Below, in pieces: positions 43,632-51,748 of a stretch of DNA of 51,853 bases. Numbering within the stretch: position 1 is the first letter of the stretch; each line of letters starts with the position of its first letter. This stretch comes from Miltoncostaeales bacterium (lineage in GTDB: Bacteria > Actinomycetota > Thermoleophilia > Miltoncostaeales > Miltoncostaeaceae): contig JAURGT010000008.1 in assembly GCA_030833665.1 (NCBI GenBank), forward strand, positions 1-51,853. The letters run 5' to 3'. Under the pieces are notes generated by a model. It was not told the origin of the DNA, did not search any database, and saw only the letters and a list, made by a program, of their open reading frames with translations. Both the position numbers and the translations under genes were made by a program.

Positions 43632-44500
43632 GCACACCGGTCGCACTGGTCACCGGCGCCGGCCGCGGCGTCGGCCGCGCTACCGCCGAGCGCATGGCGC
43701 GGGGGGGCTACGCCGTGGTGGCCGGAGTGCGCGACCTCGCGCGGGCGCATGAGGAGTACGACGATCCGTCAGCGCTCACGCTCGTGGAGCTCGACGTCAC
43801 CCGGCCCGAGCAGATCGCCGCCGCCGCAGCCACGGCCACGGACCTGGCGGGCGGCGGGGCGATCGACGTGCTCGTGAACAACGCCGCCTACGCGATGATG
43901 GGCCCGCAGGAGAGCGGCGACCTCGAGGTGGCCCGCGAGATGTTCGAGACCAATGTGTGGGGCGCTGCCGCAGTGGTGCAGGCGGTGGCTCCCGCCATGC
44001 GCGAGGCGCGCCGCGGCATGATCGTCAGCGTGTCGTCCATCGGCGCGCGGCTCACCAACCCCCTCGTGGGCTTCTACCACGCGTCGAAGTACGCCCTCAA
44101 CGCGCTCTCGGAGGCGCTGTCGGTGGAGATGGGCCCGTTCGGCGTGCGGGTCATCATGATCGAGCCCGGCATGATCGACACCGATTTCCCCAGCGCCACG
44201 CGCATCAGCGGCGGCGTGACCGATCCTGATTCGCCCTACGCGCCGTTGTTCGGCGACCTGCGCGCGGGCTTCGGGAAGTGGCGCGAGCGACCCGACTCCA
44301 GCACGGCCGACTCCTGCGCCGAGGCCATTTGGGATGCCATCCACGCCCACCCGCCGCCTATCCGCGTGGTGGTGGGCGACGACGCCGCCGAGCTCGACGA
44401 GGCCATCCGGACGTCGGCGGATGACGTCGAGTTCCAGGAGCGCCTGCGCGGGTTCCTCGACCTCGACTGGGCGCCGCAGCCCCCGACGCCCCGGGACTGA
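43628..44500 (+). CDS. Short-chain dehydrogenase/reductase
   Basis: 290 residues. Cofactor loop TGAGRGVG, NNAAYAMMGP after strand 4, catalytic Ser in VSVSSIGAR and Tyr-x-x-x-Lys in FYHASKYALN; the P-G motif is MIEPGMIDTDF. Classical SDR, NADP(H)-type by the Arg after the second strand. The substrate is unknown. GTG 43628 overlaps the histidine-kinase stop, so a metabolic enzyme is tied directly to a sensory operon; together with the glycerate kinase that follows, it may belong to a hydroxy-acid pathway. Confidence 0.9.
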   Translation: MSTPVALVTGAGRGVGRATAERMARGGYAVVAGVRDLARAHEEYDDPSALTLVELDVTRPEQIAAAAATATDLAGGGAIDVLVNNAAYAMMGPQESGDLEVAREMFETNVWGAAAVVQAVAPAMREARRGMIVSVSSIGARLTNPLVGFYHASKYALNALSEALSVEMGPFGVRVIMIEPGMIDTDFPSATRISGGVTDPDSPYAPLFGDLRAGFGKWRERPDSSTADSCAEAIWDAIHAHPPPIRVVVGDDAAELDEAIRTSADDVEFQERLRGFLDLDWAPQPPTPRD

Positions 44501-45615
44501 TGCGGGTCGTCGCGGCCCCCGCGCCCTTCAAGGCGGCGCTGGGCCCCGCCGATGCCGCCGAGGCAATCGCGGTCGGGGCCAGGCTGGCCGGGGCCGAGGT
44601 GGTGGAGGTTCCGGTGGCCGACGGTGGCGAGGGCACGCTCGATGCCCTCGTGGCCGCGGGTGGCGGGCGCATCATCGAGGCACCGGCGCACGATCCGCTC
44701 GGGCGCCCCATCACCGCCGCCTTCGGGATGCTGCCCGACGGCACCGCCGTGGTGGAGCTCGCGCAGGCATCGGGGTACGAGCGCCTCGCCGACCATGAGC
44801 GCGACCCGGAGGCCACCACCACCGCGGGCACGGGCGACCTCATCCGCGCCGCGCTCGACGCCGGCTGCGCGCGCGTCATCGTGGGGGTGGGCGGCAGCGC
44901 CACCACCGATGGCGGACTGGGCCTTGCCATCGCGCTCGGCGCCCGCGCGCTCGACGACAACGATGAGCCCCTCGCGGGAATCGGAGGCGCGCTGTCGCGG
45001 GTGAGGCGCGTCGACCTCTCGGGGCTCGATGCCCGGCTGGCCGCGGTGCCGATCGATATCGCCTGTGACGTGACCAGCCCGCTCACGGGACCGGAGGGCT
45101 CCGCCGCGGTGTTCGGGCCGCAGAAGGGCGCCACCCCCGAGGGCGTGGAGCGCCTCGAGGAGGGCCTCACGAACCTCGCGGCCGTGCTCGCCGCCCAGGG
45201 GCTCCCCGACATCGCGGACATGCCCCGGGCGGGCGCTGCGGGAGGCGCTGCCGGCGGCATGCTCGCCATGCTCGGGGCCGCGCTCACCGATGGCGGCGCG
45301 CTGGTCACACGGGCGGCGGGGCTGTCCGCAGCCCTGGAGGGCGCCGACGTGTGCATCACCGGCGAGGGCCGGCTCGACATGCAGACCCTCACCGGCAAGG
45401 CCCCCGCCGCGGTCGCGGCGGCCTGCGCCGAGGCGGGGGTGCCCTGCGTGGGGCTGTTCGGCCAGGTGGATGTGCCCCCGGGAATCGCCCGGCGCATGGG
45501 CCTCGTGGCGGCGCTGCCCATCGGCCGGGGCCCCCGCCCGCTGCCCGAGGCACTGGCGGCCACGGCCGACGACCTGGCGGCCGCCGCAGCCGCGGTGGTG
45601 GCGCTGCGCGGCTAG
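44500..45615 (+). CDS. Glycerate kinase (GlxK/GarK family)
   Basis: 371 residues. Begins MRVVAAPAPFKAALGPADAA, with the conserved VADGGEGTLDALVAAGGGRI block, GGSATTDGGLGLAIALGARA and the ITGEGRLDMQTLTGKAPAAV nucleotide region of the family. It phosphorylates D-glycerate, usually to 2-phosphoglycerate, feeding glycolysis. Starts with a one-base overlap on the SDR stop; an SDR acting as tartronate-semialdehyde or hydroxypyruvate reductase would make its substrate, but sequence alone does not show that. Confidence 0.92.
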   Translation: MRVVAAPAPFKAALGPADAAEAIAVGARLAGAEVVEVPVADGGEGTLDALVAAGGGRIIEAPAHDPLGRPITAAFGMLPDGTAVVELAQASGYERLADHERDPEATTTAGTGDLIRAALDAGCARVIVGVGGSATTDGGLGLAIALGARALDDNDEPLAGIGGALSRVRRVDLSGLDARLAAVPIDIACDVTSPLTGPEGSAAVFGPQKGATPEGVERLEEGLTNLAAVLAAQGLPDIADMPRAGAAGGAAGGMLAMLGAALTDGGALVTRAAGLSAALEGADVCITGEGRLDMQTLTGKAPAAVAAACAEAGVPCVGLFGQVDVPPGIARRMGLVAALPIGRGPRPLPEALAATADDLAAAAAAVVALRG

Positions 45616-45659
45616 GTCCCGGGCAGCGCCCCCGCGTCCTGTGAAATCGGCCCCGCTGC

Positions 45660-45665
45660 TAGGGT
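45660..45665 (+). promoter_or_regulatory. Putative -10 box TAGGGT of the rml operon
   Basis: TAGGGT ends eight bases before GTG 45674. It shares the upstream word GTGAAATCGG (here 45651-45660) with the otsA promoter region, where the same word lies on the minus strand. Confidence 0.45.
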
Positions 45666-45673
45666 CGCCCGCT

Positions 45674-46747
45674 GTGATCACGGAACTCAAGGGACTGGTG
45701 CTCTCGGGCGGCGCCGGAACGCGGCTCCGGCCCATCACGCACACCTCGGCCAAGCAGCTCGTGCCGGTGGCCAACAAGCCCGTGCTCTTCTACGGGCTCG
45801 AGGCCCTGCGCGACGCCGGAATCACGGACATCGGCATCATCATCGGCGATACCGGGGATGAGATCCGCGAAGCCCTGGGCGATGGCTCATCACTCGGCGT
45901 GCGGATCACGTTCATCCCCCAGTCGGCGCCGCTCGGCCTGGCCCATGCGGTGCTCACGGCCGAGGCCTTCCTGGGCGACAGCCCGTTCGTGATGTACCTG
46001 GGCGACAACCTGCTGCGCGACGGCATCACGCCGCTCGTGGAGGAGTTCCGCGCCTCGGACCCCGACGCGATGATCCTGCTGCAGCACGTGCCCAACCCGT
46101 CGTCGTACGGCGTGGCCGTGCTCGAAGGCGATCGCGTGGTGAACCTCGAGGAGAAGCCGGCACAGCCCAGGAGCGACCTCGCGCTGGTGGGCGTGTCCAT
46201 GTTCACGCCGGCGATCCTGGACGCCGCCAAGTCGATCCAGCCCTCCGCCCGTGGCGAGCTCGAGATCACCGACGCCATCCAGTACCTCATCGACCAGGGC
46301 CGCCGCGTGGAGCCCCACGTCGTCACCGGCTGGTGGAAGGACACCGGCCAGGTGGAGGACATGCTCGAGGCCAACCGGCTGATCCTCGACGTCATCGAGC
46401 CCCGCGTGGATGGCGAGATCATCGACAGCGACATCGAGGGGCGGGTGGTGATCGAGGCCGGCGCGCGCCTCGTGAACAGCCATGTGCGCGGGCCGGCGGT
46501 GATCGGCCGCGACGCCGTGGTGGAGAACGCCTACATCGGGCCGTACTCCTCGATCTCCACCGGGTGCGTGGTGCGCCGGGCGGAGATCGAGCACTCGATC
46601 CTGCTCGAGCGCGTGCACGTGGAGGACCTCGATGCCCGGGTCGAGAGCAGCCTCATCGGGCGCGACGTCACCATCACCCGCACCGACGCCAAGCCACGGG
46701 CCTACCGGTTCGTGCTCGGCGACTCGTCGGTGATCGGCCTCACCTAG
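45674..46747 (+). CDS. rmlA: Glucose-1-phosphate thymidylyltransferase, long form
   Basis: 357 residues, GTG start supported by the TAGGGT box. Nucleotidyltransferase core with LVLSGGAGTRLRPITHTSAK, KQLVPVANKPVLFYGLEALR and MYLGDNLLRDGI; the C-terminal 110 residues add left-handed beta-helix turns (VIEAGARLVNSHVRGPAVIG, VVENAYIGPYSSI), as in the StrD-like long RmlA group. It makes dTDP-glucose from dTTP and glucose-1-phosphate, the first step to dTDP-rhamnose. The next two genes encode RmlD and RmlB; RmlC is missing from the window. Confidence 0.92.
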   Translation: MITELKGLVLSGGAGTRLRPITHTSAKQLVPVANKPVLFYGLEALRDAGITDIGIIIGDTGDEIREALGDGSSLGVRITFIPQSAPLGLAHAVLTAEAFLGDSPFVMYLGDNLLRDGITPLVEEFRASDPDAMILLQHVPNPSSYGVAVLEGDRVVNLEEKPAQPRSDLALVGVSMFTPAILDAAKSIQPSARGELEITDAIQYLIDQGRRVEPHVVTGWWKDTGQVEDMLEANRLILDVIEPRVDGEIIDSDIEGRVVIEAGARLVNSHVRGPAVIGRDAVVENAYIGPYSSISTGCVVRRAEIEHSILLERVHVEDLDARVESSLIGRDVTITRTDAKPRAYRFVLGDSSVIGLT

Positions 46748-46756
46748 GCGATCGGG

Positions 46757-47593
46757 ATGCGTGCGCTGGTCATCGGGCACCGGGGCATGCTGGGCACCGA
46801 CCTCATGGACCACCTGGCGGTGGGGGGGCACGAGGCGGTGGGCCTCGACCTGCCCGAGCTCGACATCACCGACCGGCGGCGCGTGGTGCGCATGGTGTCC
46901 GAGGCGGCGCCCGACGCCGTGTTCCACCTCGCGGCCTGGACCGACGTGGACGGCGCGGAGGAGCACGAGGAGCAGGCCCTCCTGGTGAATGGCGAGGGCT
47001 CGCGCAACGTGGCCATCGGGGCGCGCGAGGCAGGCGCCGCGCTGGTGGCCGTGAGCACCGACTACGTGTTCCCGGGGACCGGCGGTCCGTATGCCGAGGA
47101 CGACGCCACCGACCCCATCCAGGCCTACGGCCGCACCAAGCTCGCGGGCGAGCGGCTGGCCGAGCTGGAGTATCCGGAGGGCACGCGCATCGGCCGCACG
47201 GCCTGGCTCTACGGCGCGCATGGGCGCAACTTCGTGGACACCATGATCGCGCTGGGGTCCGATCCCGCGCGCGATCACGTGGACGTGGTGGCCGACCAGG
47301 TGGGGTGCCCCACCTGGACCCGCGACCTCTGCCCGGCCCTGGTGGCGCTTGTCGATGAGCCCGCGGGCATCTACCACGTGGCCGGCGGCGGCAGCACCAG
47401 CTGGGCGGACCTCGCCCGCGAGGCCTACCGGCTCGCCGGGGTGGAGTGCGAGGTGCGCGACACCACGACGGAGGCCTTCGCCCGCCCGGCGCCGCGACCC
47501 GCGGTGAGCGTGCTCGAGGTCACCCACCAGGGTGCTCCGCGCCTGCGCGCGTGGGAGGATGCCCTTGCCGACTACGTCAGGGAGCGTTCGTGA
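46757..47593 (+). CDS. rmlD: dTDP-4-dehydrorhamnose reductase
   Basis: 278 residues. NAD(P)-binding loop VIGHRGMLGTDLMDHL, VSTDYVFPGTGGPYAEDDAT, catalytic Tyr/Lys in AYGRTKLAGERLAEL, and the GRTAWLYGAHGRNFVDTMIA substrate region. It catalyses the last step of dTDP-L-rhamnose synthesis. It starts nine bases after rmlA and its stop overlaps the rmlB GTG. Confidence 0.92.
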   Translation: MRALVIGHRGMLGTDLMDHLAVGGHEAVGLDLPELDITDRRRVVRMVSEAAPDAVFHLAAWTDVDGAEEHEEQALLVNGEGSRNVAIGAREAGAALVAVSTDYVFPGTGGPYAEDDATDPIQAYGRTKLAGERLAELEYPEGTRIGRTAWLYGAHGRNFVDTMIALGSDPARDHVDVVADQVGCPTWTRDLCPALVALVDEPAGIYHVAGGGSTSWADLAREAYRLAGVECEVRDTTTEAFARPAPRPAVSVLEVTHQGAPRLRAWEDALADYVRERS

Positions 47594-48582
47594 AGGTCCT
47601 CATCACCGGCGGGTGCGGGTTCATCGGCTCGGAGGTCATCCGGGTCGCCATCGAGCAGGGCCACGAGGTCGTCAATCTCGACAAGCTCACCTACGCGGGC
47701 AACCCCGCGAACGTGGCCGAGCTCATGGGTAACCCGCTGTACTCGTTCATCCACGGCGACATCGCCGATCCGGAGGTGGCGGCGACCGCGGTGGAGGGCT
47801 GCGAGGTGGTCATCAACCTCGCGGCCGAGAGCCATGTGGACCGCTCGCTGCACGACCCCACGGAGTTCATCCAGACCGACGTCGTGGGCACCGCGACGCT
47901 CATCATGACCGCGCGCGATGCCGGCGTGCGGCGCTTCGTGCAGGTGAGCACCGATGAGGTGTACGGCTCCATTCCCGCCGGCGCCTTCCGCGAGATCGAT
48001 CCGATCCAGCCGTCCTCGCCCTACTCGGCCAGCAAGGCCGGCGGCGACCTCCAGGCCCTGGCGATCCACCACACCTTCGGATACGACATCGTCATCACGC
48101 GTGGCTCGAACACCTATGGCCCCCGGCAGTACCCCGAGAAGCTCGTGCCGCTGTTCATCACCAATGCGCTCGATGGCCTGCCGCTGCCCGTCTACGGCGA
48201 CGGCCAGCAGGTGCGCGACTGGATCCACGTGCGCGACCACGCCGAGGGCATCTGGTTCGCCATGGAGCACGGCGAGGCCGGGCAGGTCTACAACGTGGGT
48301 GGCGGAAACGAGTGGCCCAACCTGGAGATCACGCGGCGCATCCTCGCCCACACCGGTGCGTCCGACGATCTCATCACCTACGTGGAGGACCGCCCCGGCC
48401 ACGACCGCCGCTACGCCCTCGACACATCGAAGATGCGCGCCATGGGCTGGGCGCCCCAGGTGGACTTCGATGAGGGGCTCGCGGCGACGGTGGAGTGGTA
48501 TCGCGACGGCCGCCCCTGGTGGGAGCCGATCAAGAGCGGCGAGTACGCCGAGTGGTACGCGAAGAACTACGCCTCCCGCTGA
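47590..48582 (+). CDS. rmlB: dTDP-glucose 4,6-dehydratase
   Basis: 330 residues, GTG 47590. Begins VKVLITGGCGFIGSEVIRVA, with NLAAESHVDRSLHDPTEFIQ, STDEVYGSI, the catalytic YSASKAGGD and NTYGPRQYPEKLVPLFITNA, all characteristic of RmlB, and DWIHVRDHAEGI and NVGGGNEWPNLEI toward the end. It converts dTDP-glucose to the 4-keto-6-deoxy sugar. The usual RmlC epimerase gene is not present here and must lie elsewhere, or another 6-deoxy sugar is made. Confidence 0.93.
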   Translation: MKVLITGGCGFIGSEVIRVAIEQGHEVVNLDKLTYAGNPANVAELMGNPLYSFIHGDIADPEVAATAVEGCEVVINLAAESHVDRSLHDPTEFIQTDVVGTATLIMTARDAGVRRFVQVSTDEVYGSIPAGAFREIDPIQPSSPYSASKAGGDLQALAIHHTFGYDIVITRGSNTYGPRQYPEKLVPLFITNALDGLPLPVYGDGQQVRDWIHVRDHAEGIWFAMEHGEAGQVYNVGGGNEWPNLEITRRILAHTGASDDLITYVEDRPGHDRRYALDTSKMRAMGWAPQVDFDEGLAATVEWYRDGRPWWEPIKSGEYAEWYAKNYASR

Positions 48583-48584
48583 CC

Positions 48585-48602
48585 GCCCTGGCCGCGCAGG
48601 GC
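48585..48602. terminator. Short hairpin between convergent rmlB and S1 protease genes
   Basis: GCCCTG (48585-48590) pairs with CAGGGC (48597-48602) across a six-base loop, in a 30-base convergent gap. Suited to bidirectional termination; no T-run. Confidence 0.4.
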
Positions 48603-48612
48603 GCGCCGTGCG

Positions 48613-49701
48613 TCACCTGATCCGCACCCTCACCGGATAGGTGCTCCAGTAGCGCATGCCCGTGGTCGCATCGCGCACGTCGGCGAACACCGTGAGCACC
48701 TGGCCAGTGCGGTGTGCATGCCGGTGCTTCACCGACCATGCCCCGCATCTGGTGCGCATGGTGCGCGACGTGGCCCGGGTGTAGTGCCAGGCCTCACCGG
48801 GGTGCGCGGCCCGGAAGCGCGTGATGATGCGATGCCCTATGCCACCCGATTGGCACCAGCGCATGGTGAGATCCGTTGAGCGCATGCCGGGCACCTGTCG
48901 CGCCGAGATCGCGGTGACCTCCGGCAGGCTCACGCGCCCATCGCCACCGGAGCGCACCCAGTCGATCCACGTGCTGTAGGTGCCCACGTGGGTGTAGGCC
49001 GTGGGAGACGTGTAGTCGCAGCCCTCGGGACCGAAGGAGACGATGCCGATCAGCACGCCCTCGTGCTCGAGCGGCCCACCGCTGTCACCCCAGCACGCGG
49101 AGGCCTCGGTGGAGAAGGGTGTCGTGCCGCAGATGGTTCCCCACGGCGCGCCAACCGCGAGGCACTGCGCGGGCGTGGATACCGAGATCTGCCCGGTGAG
49201 CAGCTGGTCGCTTCCGCTCGGTGCCTCGGCGGTGGCGCCCCATCCCGACACCCACCCGCTGGCCGCGTACGACGCCCGCGGGCCTCGCTGGTAGCGCTCG
49301 GTGGCTGGGCTGATGGACTCCGGCACCGGCTGGGCCAGGTGCACCATCGCGATGTCGTGGCCCCAGCGCCGCAGGTCGTACAGCGGGTACTGCGTGATGG
49401 CATCCACGGCGTGGCGGTTGCCATCCGTCACCAGCGACAGCACCGGCTGCCCCACGGCCACCACGAGCTCCTCTGGGCGCAGGCCAGCGGTGCAGTGCCC
49501 GGCCGTCACCACCCACTGTGCGTCGAGCAGGGTGCCGGTGCAGAACTGGCCCGCGCGCGCCGTCGGCTGGGCGGGGTCGATGAGGGCCACCACGTGGTCG
49601 CCGGTGCTCGGATCCGCAGGCGTGCCGCCCAGCACCCCGAGCGCGGCGGGGGCCGTGCAGAGGGCCAGCATCGCCATGGTGATCGCCAGCACCCTCCCCA
49701 T
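48613..49701 (-). CDS. Secreted chymotrypsin-family (S1) serine protease
   Basis: 362 residues from ATG 49701, six bases after a TACGGT box. A signal peptide (LAITMAMLALCTAPAALG) precedes the protease domain: His69 (TAGHC), Asp116 (GHDIAMVHL) and Ser207 (CWGDSGGPL). The residue at the S1 specificity position is Ser201, the chymotrypsin-like rather than Asp/trypsin-like state. After about residue 250 a roughly 110-residue, Arg/Thr-rich C-terminal domain with Cys pairs follows (QVLTVFADVRDATTGMRYWS), perhaps an adhesion or binding module. Extracellular or periplasm-like location; role unknown. It is transcribed alone. Confidence 0.88.
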   Translation of the reverse strand: MGRVLAITMAMLALCTAPAALGVLGGTPADPSTGDHVVALIDPAQPTARAGQFCTGTLLDAQWVVTAGHCTAGLRPEELVVAVGQPVLSLVTDGNRHAVDAITQYPLYDLRRWGHDIAMVHLAQPVPESISPATERYQRGPRASYAASGWVSGWGATAEAPSGSDQLLTGQISVSTPAQCLAVGAPWGTICGTTPFSTEASACWGDSGGPLEHEGVLIGIVSFGPEGCDYTSPTAYTHVGTYSTWIDWVRSGGDGRVSLPEVTAISARQVPGMRSTDLTMRWCQSGGIGHRIITRFRAAHPGEAWHYTRATSRTMRTRCGAWSVKHRHAHRTGQVLTVFADVRDATTGMRYWSTYPVRVRIR

Positions 49702-49707
49702 CACCCG

Positions 49708-49713
49708 ACCGTA
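49708..49713 (-). promoter_or_regulatory. Putative -10 box TACGGT of the S1 protease
   Basis: TACGGT on the minus strand ends six bases before ATG 49701, favouring this ATG over the GTG three bases upstream. Confidence 0.4.
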
Positions 49714-49873
49714 TCAGCGGGTCAGTCGGCCACGGGCGGGCCCGGGTGAGAACCGTCCGTTCGGGTAGCCCGCATCGGTCAGTACCAGCCGATGGCCCCC
49801 AGACGAGCACCCCGTGCTGACACCGGTCGTGCACCGCGAAGTCGTGTGCCTCGTTCACCGCGTGCGCATCTCT

Positions 49874-49909
49874 GCTCGACCGTCGACCGTCGACCGTGGA
49901 TCGTCGAGC
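49874..49909. repeat. Three tandem TCGACCG heptads inside an inverted repeat
   Basis: TCGACCG at 49876, 49883 and 49890, bounded by GCTCGAC (49874-49880) and GTCGAGC (49903-49909). Purpose unknown; operator or attachment-like site are possibilities. Confidence 0.8.
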
Positions 49910-50027
49910 GGAGGTCTCCCCCACCCCAAGGCGGGCGTCACGGCCGGAGCCCGGGGGCTCGTCGTCGGGACCGGTGACGTGGGCGCGAGACTCCCCTTGG
50001 CGGCGCGGGTGGTACTGCGCCGCGGCG

Positions 50028-50723
50028 CTACTGGTTGTTGAGCAGCTCCTCGTCGGGCACGTCGCGCCACACCCGGGCGGGAAGGCCCGCCACCAGCTTG
50101 CCGGCGGGGATGTCCTTGGTGACCAGGGCGCCCGCCGCCACGAAGGCCTCCTCGCCGATCTCGATGCCGGGGAGGATCACCACGCCGCCGCCGATGCGCG
50201 CGGCGCGGCGGATGGTGGCGCCCTCCAGCAGTTCGTGCCGCGCCTCGGTGCGGCCCATGAAGTTGTCGTTCGTGGTGGTGACGCACGGCGCGATGAAGAC
50301 GTCATCCTCGAGCACGCAGAGGCGCGTGATGTAGGAGTTGCTCTGGATGTTGCAGCGATTGCCGATGGTGGTCTGGTTCTCCACGCACACCGCCCGGCCG
50401 ATGCCGCAGTCGCTGCCGATCTGCACGTTCTCGCGCACGAAGGCCTGATCGCCGATGACGGTGTTGTCGCCGATGCTGCTGCCGGCGAACACGACTGCCC
50501 CGGAGCAGATCGACACGCCCGAGCCGATGACCAGCGGCGGCAGTGGCTCGCGCTTGGTGGTGGATCGGCGCGCGAGCTTGGGCTGCTTGCCCAGCACCAC
50601 GTTGTCCTGGATCACGCAGCCGGCGCCGATGACCGTGCCGTCGTGGATCACCACGTTGGCCCCGATCTCGACGTCGTCGGCGATCTGCACGCCCTCTCCC
50701 AGCACGAGGTTCTCGCGGCTCAT
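50028..50723 (-). CDS. Left-handed beta-helix (hexapeptide) acyltransferase, WbpD-like
   Basis: 231 residues, almost entirely hexapeptide turns (VQIADDVEIGANVVIHDGTV, then SIGDNTVIGDQAFV and TIGNRCNIQSNSYI) with a loop holding KLARRSTTKREPLPPLVIGS. The family forms trimers that acetylate amino sugars from acetyl-CoA. The upstream oxidoreductase and dehydrogenase genes match the WbpA-WbpB-WbpE-WbpD route to UDP-2,3-diacetamido-uronic acids, so 3-N-acetylation is the probable step. No WbpE-like aminotransferase is visible in the window. Confidence 0.82.
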   Translation of the reverse strand: MSRENLVLGEGVQIADDVEIGANVVIHDGTVIGAGCVIQDNVVLGKQPKLARRSTTKREPLPPLVIGSGVSICSGAVVFAGSSIGDNTVIGDQAFVRENVQIGSDCGIGRAVCVENQTTIGNRCNIQSNSYITRLCVLEDDVFIAPCVTTTNDNFMGRTEARHELLEGATIRRAARIGGGVVILPGIEIGEEAFVAAGALVTKDIPAGKLVAGLPARVWRDVPDEELLNNQ

Positions 50724-51748
50724 CGGGATGCCCCCTCCAGGGTGATCGGTCGGCCGCCCTCGGCCAGTGATGTGTCCATGGCCTCGAGCACCTCGACGGT
50801 GGCGAGGCCTGCCCAGCCGTCGGCCACGGGGGCGGTGCCCGCGCGGATGCTGTCGAGGAAGTGCTGGCAGACCAGGCGCAGCGGCTCCGCGCTGTCGATC
50901 TTCGGGCTGAAGATGTCGCCGGATCGCACCTGGATGTATTCGCCGTAGTCACCAGTGCGCGGCACGGGGCCCTTGTCGTAGACGGTGATCTTGCGCTCGC
51001 TCTCCATGTCGTCGAATACCACCATGCGCTCGGAGCCGATGACGGTCATGCGGCGCATCTTGTGGGGGTCGAGCCACGAGAGGTGCAGGTGCCCGATGAC
51101 GCCGCTCTCGAAGAGGATGCGCCCGAACACGACGTCCTCCACGCCCTCCTGCAGGTAGCACGCGCCCGTGGCCGACACCTCGACGGCCCGCTGGCCCACG
51201 AGGTGCAGCATCACGCTGATGTCGTGGGGGCCGAGGCTCCAGAGTGCGTTCTCGTCCTTGCGCACGATGCCCAGGTTGAGCCTGTTGCCGTAGAGGTAGT
51301 GCACGTCGCCCAGGTGCCCGGAGTCCACGAGCTCCTTCACCTTTGTGACGCCCGGGTGCAGCACCAGCAGGTGGTCCACCATGAGGGTGACGCCCGCGGC
51401 CTCGGCTGCCTCCGCCACCGCGCGGGCATCGGCAGTGGTGAGAGCCAGGGGCTTCTCCACGAACACGTGCTTACCGGCCGCGATGGCCTTGAGCGCCAGC
51501 GCCGCGTGCGTGGGCACCGGGGTGGCGATCACCACGGCATCCGTGTCCGGGTCGGCCAGCACCTCGTCGAGGTCGGTGGTGAACTCCGTGCGCGGAAACG
51601 CCGCGCGGTGGCGGTCGAGCAGCGACGCATCGAGGTCGCAGGCCCAGGCGAGCTCGGATCCCTCGAGCCGGTCGAAGTTGCGGGCCAGGTTGGGCCCCCA
51701 GTACGACATGCCCACCACGGCCACGCGAAGCGGCGTCACAGCGTCCAC
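50720..51748 (-). CDS. Gfo/Idh/MocA-family oxidoreductase, WbpB-like
   Basis: 342 residues, GTG start. N-terminal NAD-binding fold (LRVAVVGMSYWGPNLARNFD), the EKP signature in HVFVEKPLALT, LYGNRLNLGIVRKDENALWS and the catalytic His region SLGPHDISVMLHLVG. Sits between a UDP-sugar 6-dehydrogenase (end visible only) and the hexapeptide acyltransferase, exactly the context of WbpB/WlbA, which oxidise C3 of UDP-GlcNAcA. The start overlaps the preceding stop by 13 bases; its own stop overlaps the next start (ATGA). Confidence 0.88.
   Translation of the reverse strand: MDAVTPLRVAVVGMSYWGPNLARNFDRLEGSELAWACDLDASLLDRHRAAFPRTEFTTDLDEVLADPDTDAVVIATPVPTHAALALKAIAAGKHVFVEKPLALTTADARAVAEAAEAAGVTLMVDHLLVLHPGVTKVKELVDSGHLGDVHYLYGNRLNLGIVRKDENALWSLGPHDISVMLHLVGQRAVEVSATGACYLQEGVEDVVFGRILFESGVIGHLHLSWLDPHKMRRMTVIGSERMVVFDDMESERKITVYDKGPVPRTGDYGEYIQVRSGDIFSPKIDSAEPLRLVCQHFLDSIRAGTAPVADGWAGLATVEVLEAMDTSLAEGGRPITLEGASR

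Larger units (their letters stand above)
49702..50027. other. Non-coding 326-base gap with a heptad repeat
   Basis: The longest gap in the window. Near the left end lies the S1 protease promoter box; the middle holds three tandem TCGACCG units within a GCTCGAC/GTCGAGC dyad (49874-49909). No open frame here shows coding character or a family match. Confidence 0.5.
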
